From contig CANGOK010000167.1 of assembly GCA_947455285.1 (NCBI GenBank), forward strand, positions 1 to 7,370: 7,370 bases of DNA, read 5' to 3'. This stretch comes from Beijerinckiaceae bacterium. Its GTDB lineage: Bacteria > Pseudomonadota > Alphaproteobacteria > Rhizobiales > Beijerinckiaceae. The first letter of the stretch is position 1. Each line of letters begins with the position of its first letter. Below, in pieces: positions 1 to 6,516 of this stretch. The notes under the pieces were generated by a model. That model was not told where the DNA came from and made no database searches. It saw nothing but the letters and a program-made list of their open reading frames with translations. The position numbers and the translations under genes are program-made.

Positions 1-16
1 ACAGGAAGACCTACAC

Positions 17-295
17 ATGAACAAGACGGAACTCGTCGACCACATCGCTGCGCGCACGGAAACCACCAAGGCCGATGCCGCCGCCGCTCTGGACGCGGTG
101 CTCGACGGCATCACCACTGCGCTCAAGAAGGGCGACGAAGTGCGCCTCGTGGGCTTTGGCACTTTCTCGGCCAAGCATCGCGCTGAGGCCAAGGGCCGCA
201 ACCCCACCACCGGCGCTGAGATCACGATCCCGGCTTCCACCAACGCCCGTTTCAAGACCGGCGCCGCCTTGAAGGCCGAACTGAACAAGAAGTAA
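17..295 (+). CDS. hupB: DNA-binding protein HU (complete, 92 aa)
   Basis: This is a small basic nucleoid protein that binds and bends DNA as a dimer. The 92-residue length is typical of HU. The N-terminal helical dimerisation part (residues 1-40) is followed by the conserved VGFGTFSAKHR segment (about 45-55). Next comes the DNA-binding beta-arm with the GRNPTTG signature (60-66), where Pro63 is the residue that intercalates in this family, and then ITIPAS (69-74). The C-terminal helix contains FKTGAALK. The start is supported by AGGAAG at 3-8, eight bases upstream of the ATG. A terminator follows 23 bases after the stop and then a tRNA-Val gene, so HU ends its transcription unit here. In many alphaproteobacteria lon lies upstream, outside this window. 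IHF subunits are the main alternative, but the sequence reads as HU. The family call is very secure; the symbol hupB is by convention. Confidence 0.96.
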   Translation: MNKTELVDHIAARTETTKADAAAALDAVLDGITTALKKGDEVRLVGFGTFSAKHRAEAKGRNPTTGAEITIPASTNARFKTGAALKAELNKK

Positions 296-318
296 TCCGC
301 GACTGATCGCGAGCTTCG

Positions 319-344
319 GGGCGGTCTTTATGGCCGCCCTTTTT
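319..344 (+). terminator. Rho-independent terminator of the HU gene
   Basis: An 8-bp GC-rich stem (319-326 with 332-339, containing one G-U pair) closes a 5-base loop and is followed directly by five T residues (340-344). It lies 23 bases after the HU stop codon and separates HU from the tRNA gene. Confidence 0.88.
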
Positions 345-353
345 CTTGGGGGC

Positions 354-382
354 TTGCGCAACAGGCCGGGGCCTGTCTAAAA
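354..382 (+). promoter_or_regulatory. Possible sigma-70 promoter for tRNA-Val
   Basis: TTGCGC (354-359) and CTAAAA (377-382) are spaced 17 bases apart, about 10 bases before the mature tRNA start at 392. They lie just after the HU terminator, where a tRNA promoter is needed. The -35-like hexamer is fair and the -10-like one is weak, so this rests mostly on position and spacing. Confidence 0.35.
361..376. repeat. 16-bp inverted repeat between HU terminator and tRNA-Val
   Basis: ACAGGCC (361-367) and GGCCTGT (370-376) form a perfect 7-bp inverted repeat with a 2-base centre. The short centre disfavours an RNA hairpin terminator, and no T-run follows. It fills the spacer of the proposed tRNA promoter, so it could be a protein-binding site, but no known operator is recognised. 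Confidence 0.5.
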
Positions 383-391
383 CCTCGCCGG

Positions 392-467
392 GGGCGGTTA
401 GCTCAGTTGGTAGAGCGCCTGCTTTACACGCAGGATGTCGGCGGTTCGAGACCGTCACCGCCCACCA
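392..467 (+). tRNA. tRNA-Val (anticodon TAC)
   Basis: A full cloverleaf is visible. The acceptor stem GGGCGGT (392-398) pairs with ACCGCCC (457-463). The D stem is GCTC/GAGC (401-404 and 413-416). The anticodon stem CCTGC/GCAGG (418-422 and 430-434) encloses loop TTTACAC with anticodon TAC at 425-427. The T stem GGCGG/CCGTC (440-444 and 452-456) encloses TTCGAGA. Discriminator A464 and an encoded CCA (465-467) complete a 76-base tRNA. TAC reads GUA and, with modification, other valine codons. All stems are intact, so the gene looks functional. Confidence 0.97.
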
Positions 468-500
468 GTCTCCAAAACTCATCGAAATCCGCGACCTTTA

Positions 501-538
501 AGCGCGGTATACGTCTGCTTTTGCGGGCGCGCTCTTTT
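501..538 (+). terminator. Weak candidate tRNA-Val terminator
   Basis: AGCGCG (501-506) pairs with CGCGCT (528-533) across a long 21-base loop, followed by CTTTT. The loop is unusually large and the stem short, so this is only a candidate. Nothing else clear is seen in the gap 468-641 apart from the ribosome binding site of the next gene. Confidence 0.25.
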
Positions 539-641
539 GTGCTAATCGGCTTCACAGGCCTCAGCAGCAGTCGCCAGCAGGCCATCCCACCCTCCGCATC
601 CCCCGGGATGCGCAAGAACCACTCACCTGAGAGGACGACCC

Positions 642-1598
642 ATGAGATTTTGCATCAGCGGGAACGGCGCCATGGCCAATGCCCATCTGAAGGCGATCAA
701 GGCCATTGCTGGTTCTGAAGTCACCGTTTTGCAGAGCCGCACCCAGGAAGGCGCTGACAAGACCGCCGGCGAATATGGCGTGCCGGTCGCGCTGACCAAT
801 TTCGAAGAAGCCGTCAATCGCAAGGATGTGGACGCGGTCATCATCACCGGTCCGACCCAGATCCACGCTGATCAGGCCGAGATCGCCATGCGCGCTGGCA
901 AGCATGTGCTCATCGAAATCCCCATGTGCGACAGCGTGGCCGACGCCGAGCGCATCGTGCGCGTGCAGAAGGAAACCGGCGTCACCGCCATGGCCGGCCA
1001 TGTGCGTCGCTTCAACCCCAGCCATCAGCTCATGCACCAGAAGCTGCACAAGGAAGGCGTCTTCCTGCAGCAGATGCAGGCCCACACGCACTTCTTCCGC
1101 CGCACAAACATGAACGCGCTGGGTCAGGCGCGCTCGTGGGTCGACCATCTCCTGTGGCACCATGCCTGCCACACCGTCGATCTCTTCTCTTACCAAACTG
1201 GCGAAGAGGTCTCGGTCGTCTCTGCGGTTCAGGGCCCGTATCACCCCGAGCTCAAGATCGCGATGGACATGGGCATCGTGATGAAGACGCCGAAGGGCTC
1301 GATCTGCGTGCTCTCGCTCTCCTTCAACGACGAAGGACCGATCGGATCGCCCTATCGCTACATCTGCGACAAGGGCACCTGGGTCTCCTTCTATGACGAT
1401 CTCACCGACGGCTTCGGCAAGAAGCTCGATCTGGCTGGCGTCGCTCCGTCGATGAATGGTTTTGAAAATCAGGACCGTGAATTCATCGCCGCCATCGAAG
1501 GCAATCGCGCCCCGAACTGCTCGGTCGCCGACGCCCTCGCCACGATGAAGGTTCTGGGCAAGATCGAGGACATACTTCTCGCCGCCGACGGCAAGTAA
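642..1598 (+). CDS. Gfo/Idh/MocA-family dehydrogenase, LigC/PmdC-like (CHMS dehydrogenase)
   Basis: This 318-residue cytoplasmic NAD(P)-dependent oxidoreductase has an N-terminal Rossmann fold with GNGAMA (7-12) and a C-terminal Gfo/Idh substrate domain. The block FFRRTNMNALG (151-161), followed by RSWVDHLLWHH (164-174), HTVDLF (177-182), then AVQGP (195-199) and QDREFIAAI (277-285), matches my memory of LigC/PmdC. That enzyme oxidises 4-carboxy-2-hydroxymuconate-6-semialdehyde (as its hemiacetal) to 2-pyrone-4,6-dicarboxylate in protocatechuate 4,5-cleavage. The usual Gfo/Idh motif EKP is EIP here (92-94), replacing the catalytic lysine; I recall the same replacement in LigC. GAGG (631-634), seven bases before the ATG, supports the start. 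The gene is a single transcription unit ended by the terminator at 1635-1666. No ring-cleavage dioxygenase or PDC hydrolase lies in the window, so the exact substrate is not confirmed. The family is certain and the LigC-type reaction likely. Confidence 0.8.
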   Translation: MRFCISGNGAMANAHLKAIKAIAGSEVTVLQSRTQEGADKTAGEYGVPVALTNFEEAVNRKDVDAVIITGPTQIHADQAEIAMRAGKHVLIEIPMCDSVADAERIVRVQKETGVTAMAGHVRRFNPSHQLMHQKLHKEGVFLQQMQAHTHFFRRTNMNALGQARSWVDHLLWHHACHTVDLFSYQTGEEVSVVSAVQGPYHPELKIAMDMGIVMKTPKGSICVLSLSFNDEGPIGSPYRYICDKGTWVSFYDDLTDGFGKKLDLAGVAPSMNGFENQDREFIAAIEGNRAPNCSVADALATMKVLGKIEDILLAADGK

Positions 1599-1634
1599 TC
1601 GCTCCTTTCAACTCAGAGCGAGTATCCAAAATTG

Positions 1635-1666
1635 ATCCCGCCGGTTCATTCCGGCGGGATTTTTTT
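1635..1666 (+). terminator. Strong rho-independent terminator after the LigC-like gene
   Basis: A perfect 10-bp stem (1635-1644 with 1651-1660) closes the loop TTCATT. The T-run 1660-1666 starts at the last base of the stem. It begins 37 bases after the stop codon and insulates the LigC-like gene from the molybdenum hydroxylase operon. Confidence 0.95.
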
Positions 1667-1765
1667 GATCCATTGCAGGTCCGAAATGGCCGGGCTTGGC
1701 GAGCGGGGATTTTTGTGCGGAAATAGGGGTTCAAAAAAATACATAACAATCGCCAAGGCGCGACC

Positions 1766-1773
1766 AGGGGGAG
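1766..1773 (+). promoter_or_regulatory. Ribosome binding site that fixes the FAD-subunit start
   Basis: AGGGGGAG lies two bases before the ATG at 1776. This supports 1776 as the start over an in-frame ATG at 1632, which would sit upstream of and read through the terminator hairpin. The leader 1667-1765 must hold the operon promoter. It has an A7 tract (1733-1739) but no convincing -35/-10 pair that I can choose. Confidence 0.7.
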
Positions 1774-1775
1774 AC

Positions 1776-2648
1776 ATGACAGATCTCAGATACGAAGCGC
1801 CCAACAGCTTGAACGCGGCGGTCGCGTTGCTGACTGAGGCCAAGGGCCTTGCGCGCGTGATGGCGGGCGGGACAGACGTCATCGTTCAGATGGAGATGGA
1901 CCAGAGCGAGCCCGAGCTGATCGTCGACATCAAGAAGATCCCCAAGCTGCGCGGCATCAGCGCCGAGAATGGCGGCTTTCGCGTGGGCGCGGCGACGACG
2001 GGCATGCAGCTCTGCGATCACAAGACCTTCGCCGCCGCATGGCCGGGCGTCATCGATGGCGTGAAGCTGATCGGTTCGATACAGGTCAAAGGCCGCGCCT
2101 CCATGGGCGGGAATCTTTGCAACGCTTCGCCTGGCGCAGACAGCGTGCCTCCGATGATCGCAGCCGGCGCCATCGCGCGGGTGGTAGGCCCTAACGGGGT
2201 GCGCGAAGTTCCTGTCGAGCGGATCCCCACGGCGCCGGGCAAGACCTCGCTCGCCAAGGGCGAGATCATTGCTTCCTTCTTTTTGCCGCCCCGCCCAAAG
2301 GGCTCAGGCGACGCCTACATGCGCTTCACGCCCCGCACCGAGATGGACATTGCGGTGACGGGCGTCGCGATCAATCTCACGCTGGATGCAGAGGGCGTCT
2401 GCACGGCTGCCCGCGTCGCCATCGGCGCGGTCGCGCCCACGGCCTTGCTTGTCAAGGACGCGGGCGACGCGCTCATCGGCACAAAGGTCGATGAAGCCGC
2501 CATTGAAAAGCTCGTGGCCGCGACACGCGCCGCTTGCAAGCCGATTGACGACAAGCGCGGAACCAAGGCGTTCCGCATCGAGGTGACAGGCGTGCTCGCC
2601 CGGCGTGTCGCGATGGCGGCCCTTGAACGCGCGAGGGGGAACATATGA
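1776..2648 (+). CDS. Molybdenum hydroxylase, FAD-binding medium subunit (CoxM-like)
   Basis: This 290-residue subunit carries electrons through FAD in a three-subunit molybdenum hydroxylase, between the 2Fe-2S clusters and the external acceptor. The two FAD-contacting motifs of the family are present: AGGTD at 30-34 and the block SMGGNLCNASPGAD at 109-122. A CO dehydrogenase flavoprotein C-terminal domain follows (about 185-285), with AIGAVAPTA (215-223) and a terminal TGVLARR helix. The length fits medium subunits without extra domains. It lacks the roughly 40-residue 4Fe-4S insertion of 4-hydroxybenzoyl-CoA reductase beta, which argues against that enzyme. The start at 1776 begins MTDLRYEAP, as is usual for the family, and has a good ribosome binding site. 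Its TGA overlaps the next ATG by four bases (ATGA), indicating translational coupling. It probably opens the operon. The family call is secure; the substrate is unknown. Confidence 0.93.
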   Translation: MTDLRYEAPNSLNAAVALLTEAKGLARVMAGGTDVIVQMEMDQSEPELIVDIKKIPKLRGISAENGGFRVGAATTGMQLCDHKTFAAAWPGVIDGVKLIGSIQVKGRASMGGNLCNASPGADSVPPMIAAGAIARVVGPNGVREVPVERIPTAPGKTSLAKGEIIASFFLPPRPKGSGDAYMRFTPRTEMDIAVTGVAINLTLDAEGVCTAARVAIGAVAPTALLVKDAGDALIGTKVDEAAIEKLVAATRAACKPIDDKRGTKAFRIEVTGVLARRVAMAALERARGNI

Positions 2649-3121
2649 AAAAGCATCACATCACCCTGAACGTGAATGGCGACGAATATGATGCGCTCGT
2701 GGAGCCGCAACAGTCGCTGCTCGATGTGCTGCGCGACAAGCTGATGCTGACCGGCACCAAGGAAGGCTGCGCCACTGGCGATTGCGGCGCCTGTTCGGTG
2801 ATCGTGGACGGCGTGTTGCAATGCGCCTGCCTGATGCTGGGCGTAGAAGCTCAAGGCGTCCATGTGGAGACCATCGAAGGCATGGCGCAGGGCAGCGATC
2901 TGCATCCCCTTCAGAAGGCCTTTCTCGAGTTCAACGGCCTGCAGTGCGGCATCTGCACCCCCGGCGTTCTAGTTGCTGCGAAAGCGCTGCTGGAGCGCAA
3001 CCCTGACCCGACCGAGACCGAGGTGCGCTACTGGCTCGCCGGAAACCTTTGCCGCTGCACCGGCTATGACAAGCTGATCCAATCGGTGCTCATCGCCGCC
3101 AAAGAAATGAGAGGGGCGTGA
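2645..3121 (+). CDS. Molybdenum hydroxylase, 2Fe-2S small subunit (CoxS-like)
   Basis: This 158-residue subunit holds two 2Fe-2S clusters that pass electrons from the molybdenum centre to FAD. The N-terminal plant-ferredoxin-type cluster uses Cys42, Cys47, Cys50 and Cys62, in the motif GCATGDCGACSV. The C-terminal alpha-helical cluster uses Cys101 and Cys104 (QCGICTPG) with Cys136 and Cys138 (GNLCRCTGY). All eight ligands are present with the spacing known from CoxS, so the subunit looks functional. An extra Cys60 lies two residues before Cys62. The start has GAGGGGGA (2633-2640) four bases upstream and overlaps the FAD-subunit stop by four bases. The stop is one base before the large-subunit start. 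The role is very secure; the partner substrate is decided by the large subunit. Confidence 0.96.
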   Translation: MKKHHITLNVNGDEYDALVEPQQSLLDVLRDKLMLTGTKEGCATGDCGACSVIVDGVLQCACLMLGVEAQGVHVETIEGMAQGSDLHPLQKAFLEFNGLQCGICTPGVLVAAKALLERNPDPTETEVRYWLAGNLCRCTGYDKLIQSVLIAAKEMRGA

Positions 3122-3122
3122 C

Positions 3123-5417
3123 ATGGCTCACGATATTCTTGAAAACAGCGGCTTCGCTGCAGATCGCAAGCTGAATATCGTCGGCACCAGCCCCATCAAG
3201 CACGATGGTTGGGACAAGGTGACGGGCGCCGCGAAATTCTCATCGGACCTCATCCTGCCGGGCATGCTCGTGGGCAAGATCCTGCGCAGTCCTCATCCCC
3301 ATGCAGTGATCAAATCCATCGACACTTCGGAGGCTGAAAAGCTCGCGGGTGTGAAGGCGGTCGTGACAGGCGCTGACTTTCCCAAGATCAAGGAAGGCAC
3401 ACCCTACGGCGACATGACCCGCATGGTGATGGCGCAGGAGAAGGTCTACCACGAAGGCCATCCGGTCGCCGCCGTCGCCGCTACATCTGAGGCCGTCGCC
3501 AAGAAGGCGCTGAAGCTGATCAAGGTCGACTATGAGGTGCTGCCGCATGTCATCGACCCCGTGGCGGCCATGCAGCCCGATGCGCCTATCCTGCACAGCT
3601 ACATGCGCACGAAAGGCGCAACGCCCAACGATCCGAAGGTCAGCGCTGACAGGCCCTCGAATATCGTTGAACGCTACGAGCTTGGCGTGGGCGACGTCGA
3701 TGCCGCCTTCAAGGAGGCCGACGTCATCGTCGAGCGCACCTTCGACACCAAGCCCATGCATCAGGGCTATATCGAGCCGCAATCCTGCGTGGCCACTTGC
3801 TCGGAGGAAGGCGAGATCGAGCTTTGGTGCTGCACCCAGGCGCCTTTCGTCTATCGCGATCGCCTGTCGGAAATCCTCAAGGTCGATGGCTCCAAGATCA
3901 AGGTGCAGCAATCGGAGCTTGGCGGTGGTTTCGGCGGCAAGACGGCGTTTTATGCAGAGCCGGTCGCGATCCAGCTCGCCCGCAAGGCGCGCCGGCCGGT
4001 GAAGATCACCTTCACCCGTTCGGAGGTCTTCCGTGGCACAGGCCCTGTCTCGGGCACGCAGTCGCGCATCAAGATCGGTTGCAAGAAGGATGGCACGATC
4101 ACCGCGGCGGAAGCCGAGCTGATCTTTCAGACGGGACCTTATTCGGGATCGGCCTTCACCAATGCGCCGCAGGCGATGTTCACGCGCTACGATCTGAAGA
4201 ACGTGCGCACAGTCTCCTACGAAGTCGTCTCCAATCGTCCCAAGGTCGCCTCGTTCCGCGCTCCTTGCGTGCCGCAGGTCGTGTTTGGCGTCGAAGGGAT
4301 CATGAGCGAGCTTGCGAACAAGATCGGCATGGACCAGATCGATTTTCGTCGCAAGAACGCCATGGCTGATGGTGCGAAGACGATCTATGCGGAGACCTTT
4401 GGAAAGATCGGCTTCATCGAGACTCTGGAGGCCGCCAAGGCTTGTGATCATTATCTCTCGCCTGTGCCCAAGGGGCAGGGCCGTGGCATCTCCACGGGCT
4501 TCTGGTTCAATCGTGGCGGCGAGACCTCTTCGACGCTGAACGTTGCGCCCGATGGTTCGGTCACCATAACCATCGGCACGGCGGATGTGGCGGGCTCGCG
4601 CATCTCCATCTCCATGATGGTGGCCGAGGAGCTTGGCATTCCCGTCGACAAGGTGCGCGCCGTGTTGGCGGACACCCATCAGCTCGGCTTCAACCGCGTC
4701 ACGGCGGGCAGCCGCACGACCTTCTCGCAGGGCGTGGTGCTGGTTGATTGCGCGCGCAAGGTCATCAAGGAGATGGCTGGCCGCGCCGCGCGCATCTGGA
4801 ACGTGCCGGAAGAGGGCGTTGAATTCTCCAACGGCTCATTCCGTCCTGCAGGCGCCAATGTGGGCGAGTTCCAGCCGCTCACCATCGCTGACATCGCCAA
4901 GAAGACGACGAGCACCGAAGGAGCCATCGCTGCGCGTTCCGACATGAATGTGACGGGCGCGGGGCCGGGCTTTGGTTGTCATATCGTCGATGTGGCGGTC
5001 GACGAAGAGACCGGCGCTGTTGAAATCAAGCGCTATACGGTGGTGGAGGACGCCGGCAAGGCCATCCATCCCCTGCAGGTGGAAGGTCAGTTCCAGGGCG
5101 GCGCCGTGCAGGGCATCGGCTGGGCTCTCAACGAAGAATATATCTTCGGCGAAGACGGCAAGATGCAAAACCCTGGCTTCCTCGACTATCGCATGCCTGT
5201 GGCTTCGGATGTGCCGAACATCGATACGGTGATCGTCGAAGTGCCAAACCCGCGCCACCCCTTTGGTCTGCGCGGCGTCGGCGAAGTGCCTGTAGTGCCC
5301 ACCATGGCCGCCATCGCCAACGCTATTGGAAACTGCATTGGCGTTCGTCCCCAATCCCTGCCGATGTCGCCGCCGCGCATGTTGCAGTGGATCAAGGAGC
5401 GCGACGCAGCGAAATAA
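3123..5417 (+). CDS. Molybdenum hydroxylase, molybdopterin-binding large subunit (xanthine dehydrogenase family)
   Basis: This 764-residue catalytic subunit binds the molybdenum cofactor (molybdopterin cytosine dinucleotide in bacterial relatives) and hydroxylates a carbon with oxygen from water. The N-terminal a/b hammerhead domain (about 30-145) starts DGWDKVTGAAKF. The first cofactor-binding domain has GGGFGGK (267-273), and SFRAPCVPQ (377-385) forms the substrate-pocket loop. The second cofactor domain contains GSRTTFSQG (529-537). GLRGVGEVPVVP (715-726) carries the conserved catalytic base Glu721. The length is normal and no frameshift is seen. The CO dehydrogenase loop AYXCSFR is absent, so this is not a form I CoxL. 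Two positions differ from the common pattern: APC (380-382) where APG is usual, and GSR (491-493) where GQG is usual. Candidate substrates are aromatic acyl-CoAs, N-heterocycles or aldehydes. GAGGGG at 3111-3116 supports the start. Family secure, substrate open. Confidence 0.93.
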   Translation: MAHDILENSGFAADRKLNIVGTSPIKHDGWDKVTGAAKFSSDLILPGMLVGKILRSPHPHAVIKSIDTSEAEKLAGVKAVVTGADFPKIKEGTPYGDMTRMVMAQEKVYHEGHPVAAVAATSEAVAKKALKLIKVDYEVLPHVIDPVAAMQPDAPILHSYMRTKGATPNDPKVSADRPSNIVERYELGVGDVDAAFKEADVIVERTFDTKPMHQGYIEPQSCVATCSEEGEIELWCCTQAPFVYRDRLSEILKVDGSKIKVQQSELGGGFGGKTAFYAEPVAIQLARKARRPVKITFTRSEVFRGTGPVSGTQSRIKIGCKKDGTITAAEAELIFQTGPYSGSAFTNAPQAMFTRYDLKNVRTVSYEVVSNRPKVASFRAPCVPQVVFGVEGIMSELANKIGMDQIDFRRKNAMADGAKTIYAETFGKIGFIETLEAAKACDHYLSPVPKGQGRGISTGFWFNRGGETSSTLNVAPDGSVTITIGTADVAGSRISISMMVAEELGIPVDKVRAVLADTHQLGFNRVTAGSRTTFSQGVVLVDCARKVIKEMAGRAARIWNVPEEGVEFSNGSFRPAGANVGEFQPLTIADIAKKTTSTEGAIAARSDMNVTGAGPGFGCHIVDVAVDEETGAVEIKRYTVVEDAGKAIHPLQVEGQFQGGAVQGIGWALNEEYIFGEDGKMQNPGFLDYRMPVASDVPNIDTVIVEVPNPRHPFGLRGVGEVPVVPTMAAIANAIGNCIGVRPQSLPMSPPRMLQWIKERDAAK

Positions 5418-5427
5418 AGCCTGAACC

Positions 5428-5458
5428 TTCGCCCCTGTCCGCACAAGGCAGGGGCGAA
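5428..5458. terminator. Hairpin between convergent operons, likely bidirectional terminator
   Basis: A perfect 10-bp stem (5428-5437 with 5449-5458) can be extended inward by a wobble and a G-C pair, leaving a 7-base loop. It lies 10 bases after the large-subunit stop on the plus strand and 11 bases beyond the Bug-protein stop on the minus strand. The T-rich stretch CTTTT on the plus strand is a few bases away, and the minus strand has no real T-run. It may therefore act partly as a barrier or an mRNA-end stabiliser. Confidence 0.6.
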
Positions 5459-5469
5459 ATCGCTTTTGC

Positions 5470-6516
5470 TCAGCCCTGTGGGACCATGAGCTTCGCCCGC
5501 TCCACGGCCGCGGGTGGCGCTGCATAAAGGTCGCGCACGATTTTTGTGAGTTCGTCGGCGCCCACGGGATCAATATCGAGCGACTGACGTTTAGCGATTT
5601 CAATCACCATGGGATCGCGCAGGGCTTCGACATAGGCCTTGCGGATCGCCTCAACCCGCTCCATCGGCACACCCGGTCCCATAAAGGATGGGAAGCCCGT
5701 CGCCGAGGGCCCGCAGAGCACTTCCAGCACTTGTCGATCCTCAGGGGTTTTCGCCAGATCAAGGGCCAGTGGAACATCGGATGGAATGTCGGGCGCCTTG
5801 GCCATGCCGAGCTGGACGATGGGTTTGATCTTTCCTTCGGGGATCCACGACGCGCTCGTGCCGCTGTTCAGCGAGGCCCAGGTGAAACCGACCTTGCCTT
5901 CGATCTCGCCCTTTTGCATGGCGATATCCACCTGGCCGACACTGCTATAACCGGTGATGATCTTGAATTTGGTTCCCGTCAGGCGATTGAGCGCCGCAGG
6001 GAAAATGGCTGTGTCCTGATTGGGCGCGGTGGCGCCGACCACTACTTCCCGCGTCATGGCTTCTTGTATCGTGCGAACCTTGGTGTTTGCCGTCCATACG
6101 GCGCCGATGGAGACTGTGCGCGCAGGGCTGCCGATCCAATTGAATTTCGTCGGGTTGAATTGCGCGCCGGGCACGTTCAATAGCGGCGCGAGCATGAAGC
6201 CGCGCGTGATGAAAGCCCATTGGGTGCCGTCTTGCGGGCCGACATTCTGGATGTAATTGGCGAGCTTGATGCCGCCTGCGCCCGGCATGTTCGTCACGAC
6301 GACGTTGGGATTGCCGGGGATATATTTGCGCATAACCTGCGCGAGCAAATGTGGGTAGGCGCCGACCGCGCCTGCGCTCTCGCCGGTGCCGATATACATC
6401 GTGATCGTCTTGCCGCGGTAGAAGGCTTCGACGCTTTGCGCGCGGGCGGGCGCAGCGATGAGACTTGCAGCTGCGCCAAGGCAGGCCCGGCGGGTGAGTA
6501 AGTCTTTCCCCTGCAT
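5470..6516 (-). CDS. Bug/TctC-type periplasmic substrate-binding protein
   Basis: This 348-residue protein probably captures a small, usually acidic, organic solute in the periplasm for a tripartite tricarboxylate-type transporter. The N-terminus TRRACLGAAASL (8-19) resembles a twin-arginine signal, with likely cleavage after ARA at residue 26. The mature part begins like the family, with FYRGKTITMYIG (32-43). It also has KYIPGNPNVVVTNMPGAGG (64-82) and PQDGTQW (94-100), both typical. The loop that usually reads GGxxD is SAGAVGAY (47-54), so the common Asp is missing and the ligand may be atypical. No membrane partner (TctA/TctB) lies in the window. The ATG overlaps the TGA of the upstream hydantoinase-type gene by one base (TGATG), and AAAGGGAG (6531-6524 on the minus strand) precedes it by seven bases. 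This coupling suggests the ligand is the substrate of that pathway. The ligand cannot be read from the sequence. Confidence 0.87.
   Translation of the reverse strand: MQGKDLLTRRACLGAAASLIAAPARAQSVEAFYRGKTITMYIGTGESAGAVGAYPHLLAQVMRKYIPGNPNVVVTNMPGAGGIKLANYIQNVGPQDGTQWAFITRGFMLAPLLNVPGAQFNPTKFNWIGSPARTVSIGAVWTANTKVRTIQEAMTREVVVGATAPNQDTAIFPAALNRLTGTKFKIITGYSSVGQVDIAMQKGEIEGKVGFTWASLNSGTSASWIPEGKIKPIVQLGMAKAPDIPSDVPLALDLAKTPEDRQVLEVLCGPSATGFPSFMGPGVPMERVEAIRKAYVEALRDPMVIEIAKRQSLDIDPVGADELTKIVRDLYAAPPAAVERAKLMVPQG

Noticed and set aside
407..718. Plus-strand open frame overlapping tRNA-Val
   Set aside because: It begins inside the tRNA gene and ends inside the LigC-like gene, with no ribosome binding site or recognisable motif.
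561..1244. Minus-strand open frame (227 codons) opposite the LigC-like gene
   Set aside because: The plus-strand frame has clear family motifs and a ribosome binding site. The antisense translation shows none.
1632..1775. N-terminal extension of the FAD subunit from an in-frame ATG at 1632
   Set aside because: It would run through the terminator hairpin at 1635-1666, gives a non-family N-terminus, and lacks a ribosome binding site. The ATG at 1776 has AGGGGGAG and a family-like start.
3240..4679. Long minus-strand open frame (479 codons) opposite the large subunit
   Set aside because: It is a shadow of the GC-rich coding frame on the plus strand. Its translation is low-complexity, Arg/Asp/His-rich, and shows no family motif.
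3123..5417. Aerobic CO dehydrogenase large subunit (CoxL form I)
   Set aside because: Gene order is CoxMSL-like, but the diagnostic AYXCSFR loop is absent; the loop reads ASFRAPCVPQ instead.
1776..5417. 4-hydroxybenzoyl-CoA reductase (HcrABC)
   Set aside because: The FAD subunit is 290 residues and lacks the 4Fe-4S insertion of HcrB, and the gene order differs. A more distant relation is not excluded.
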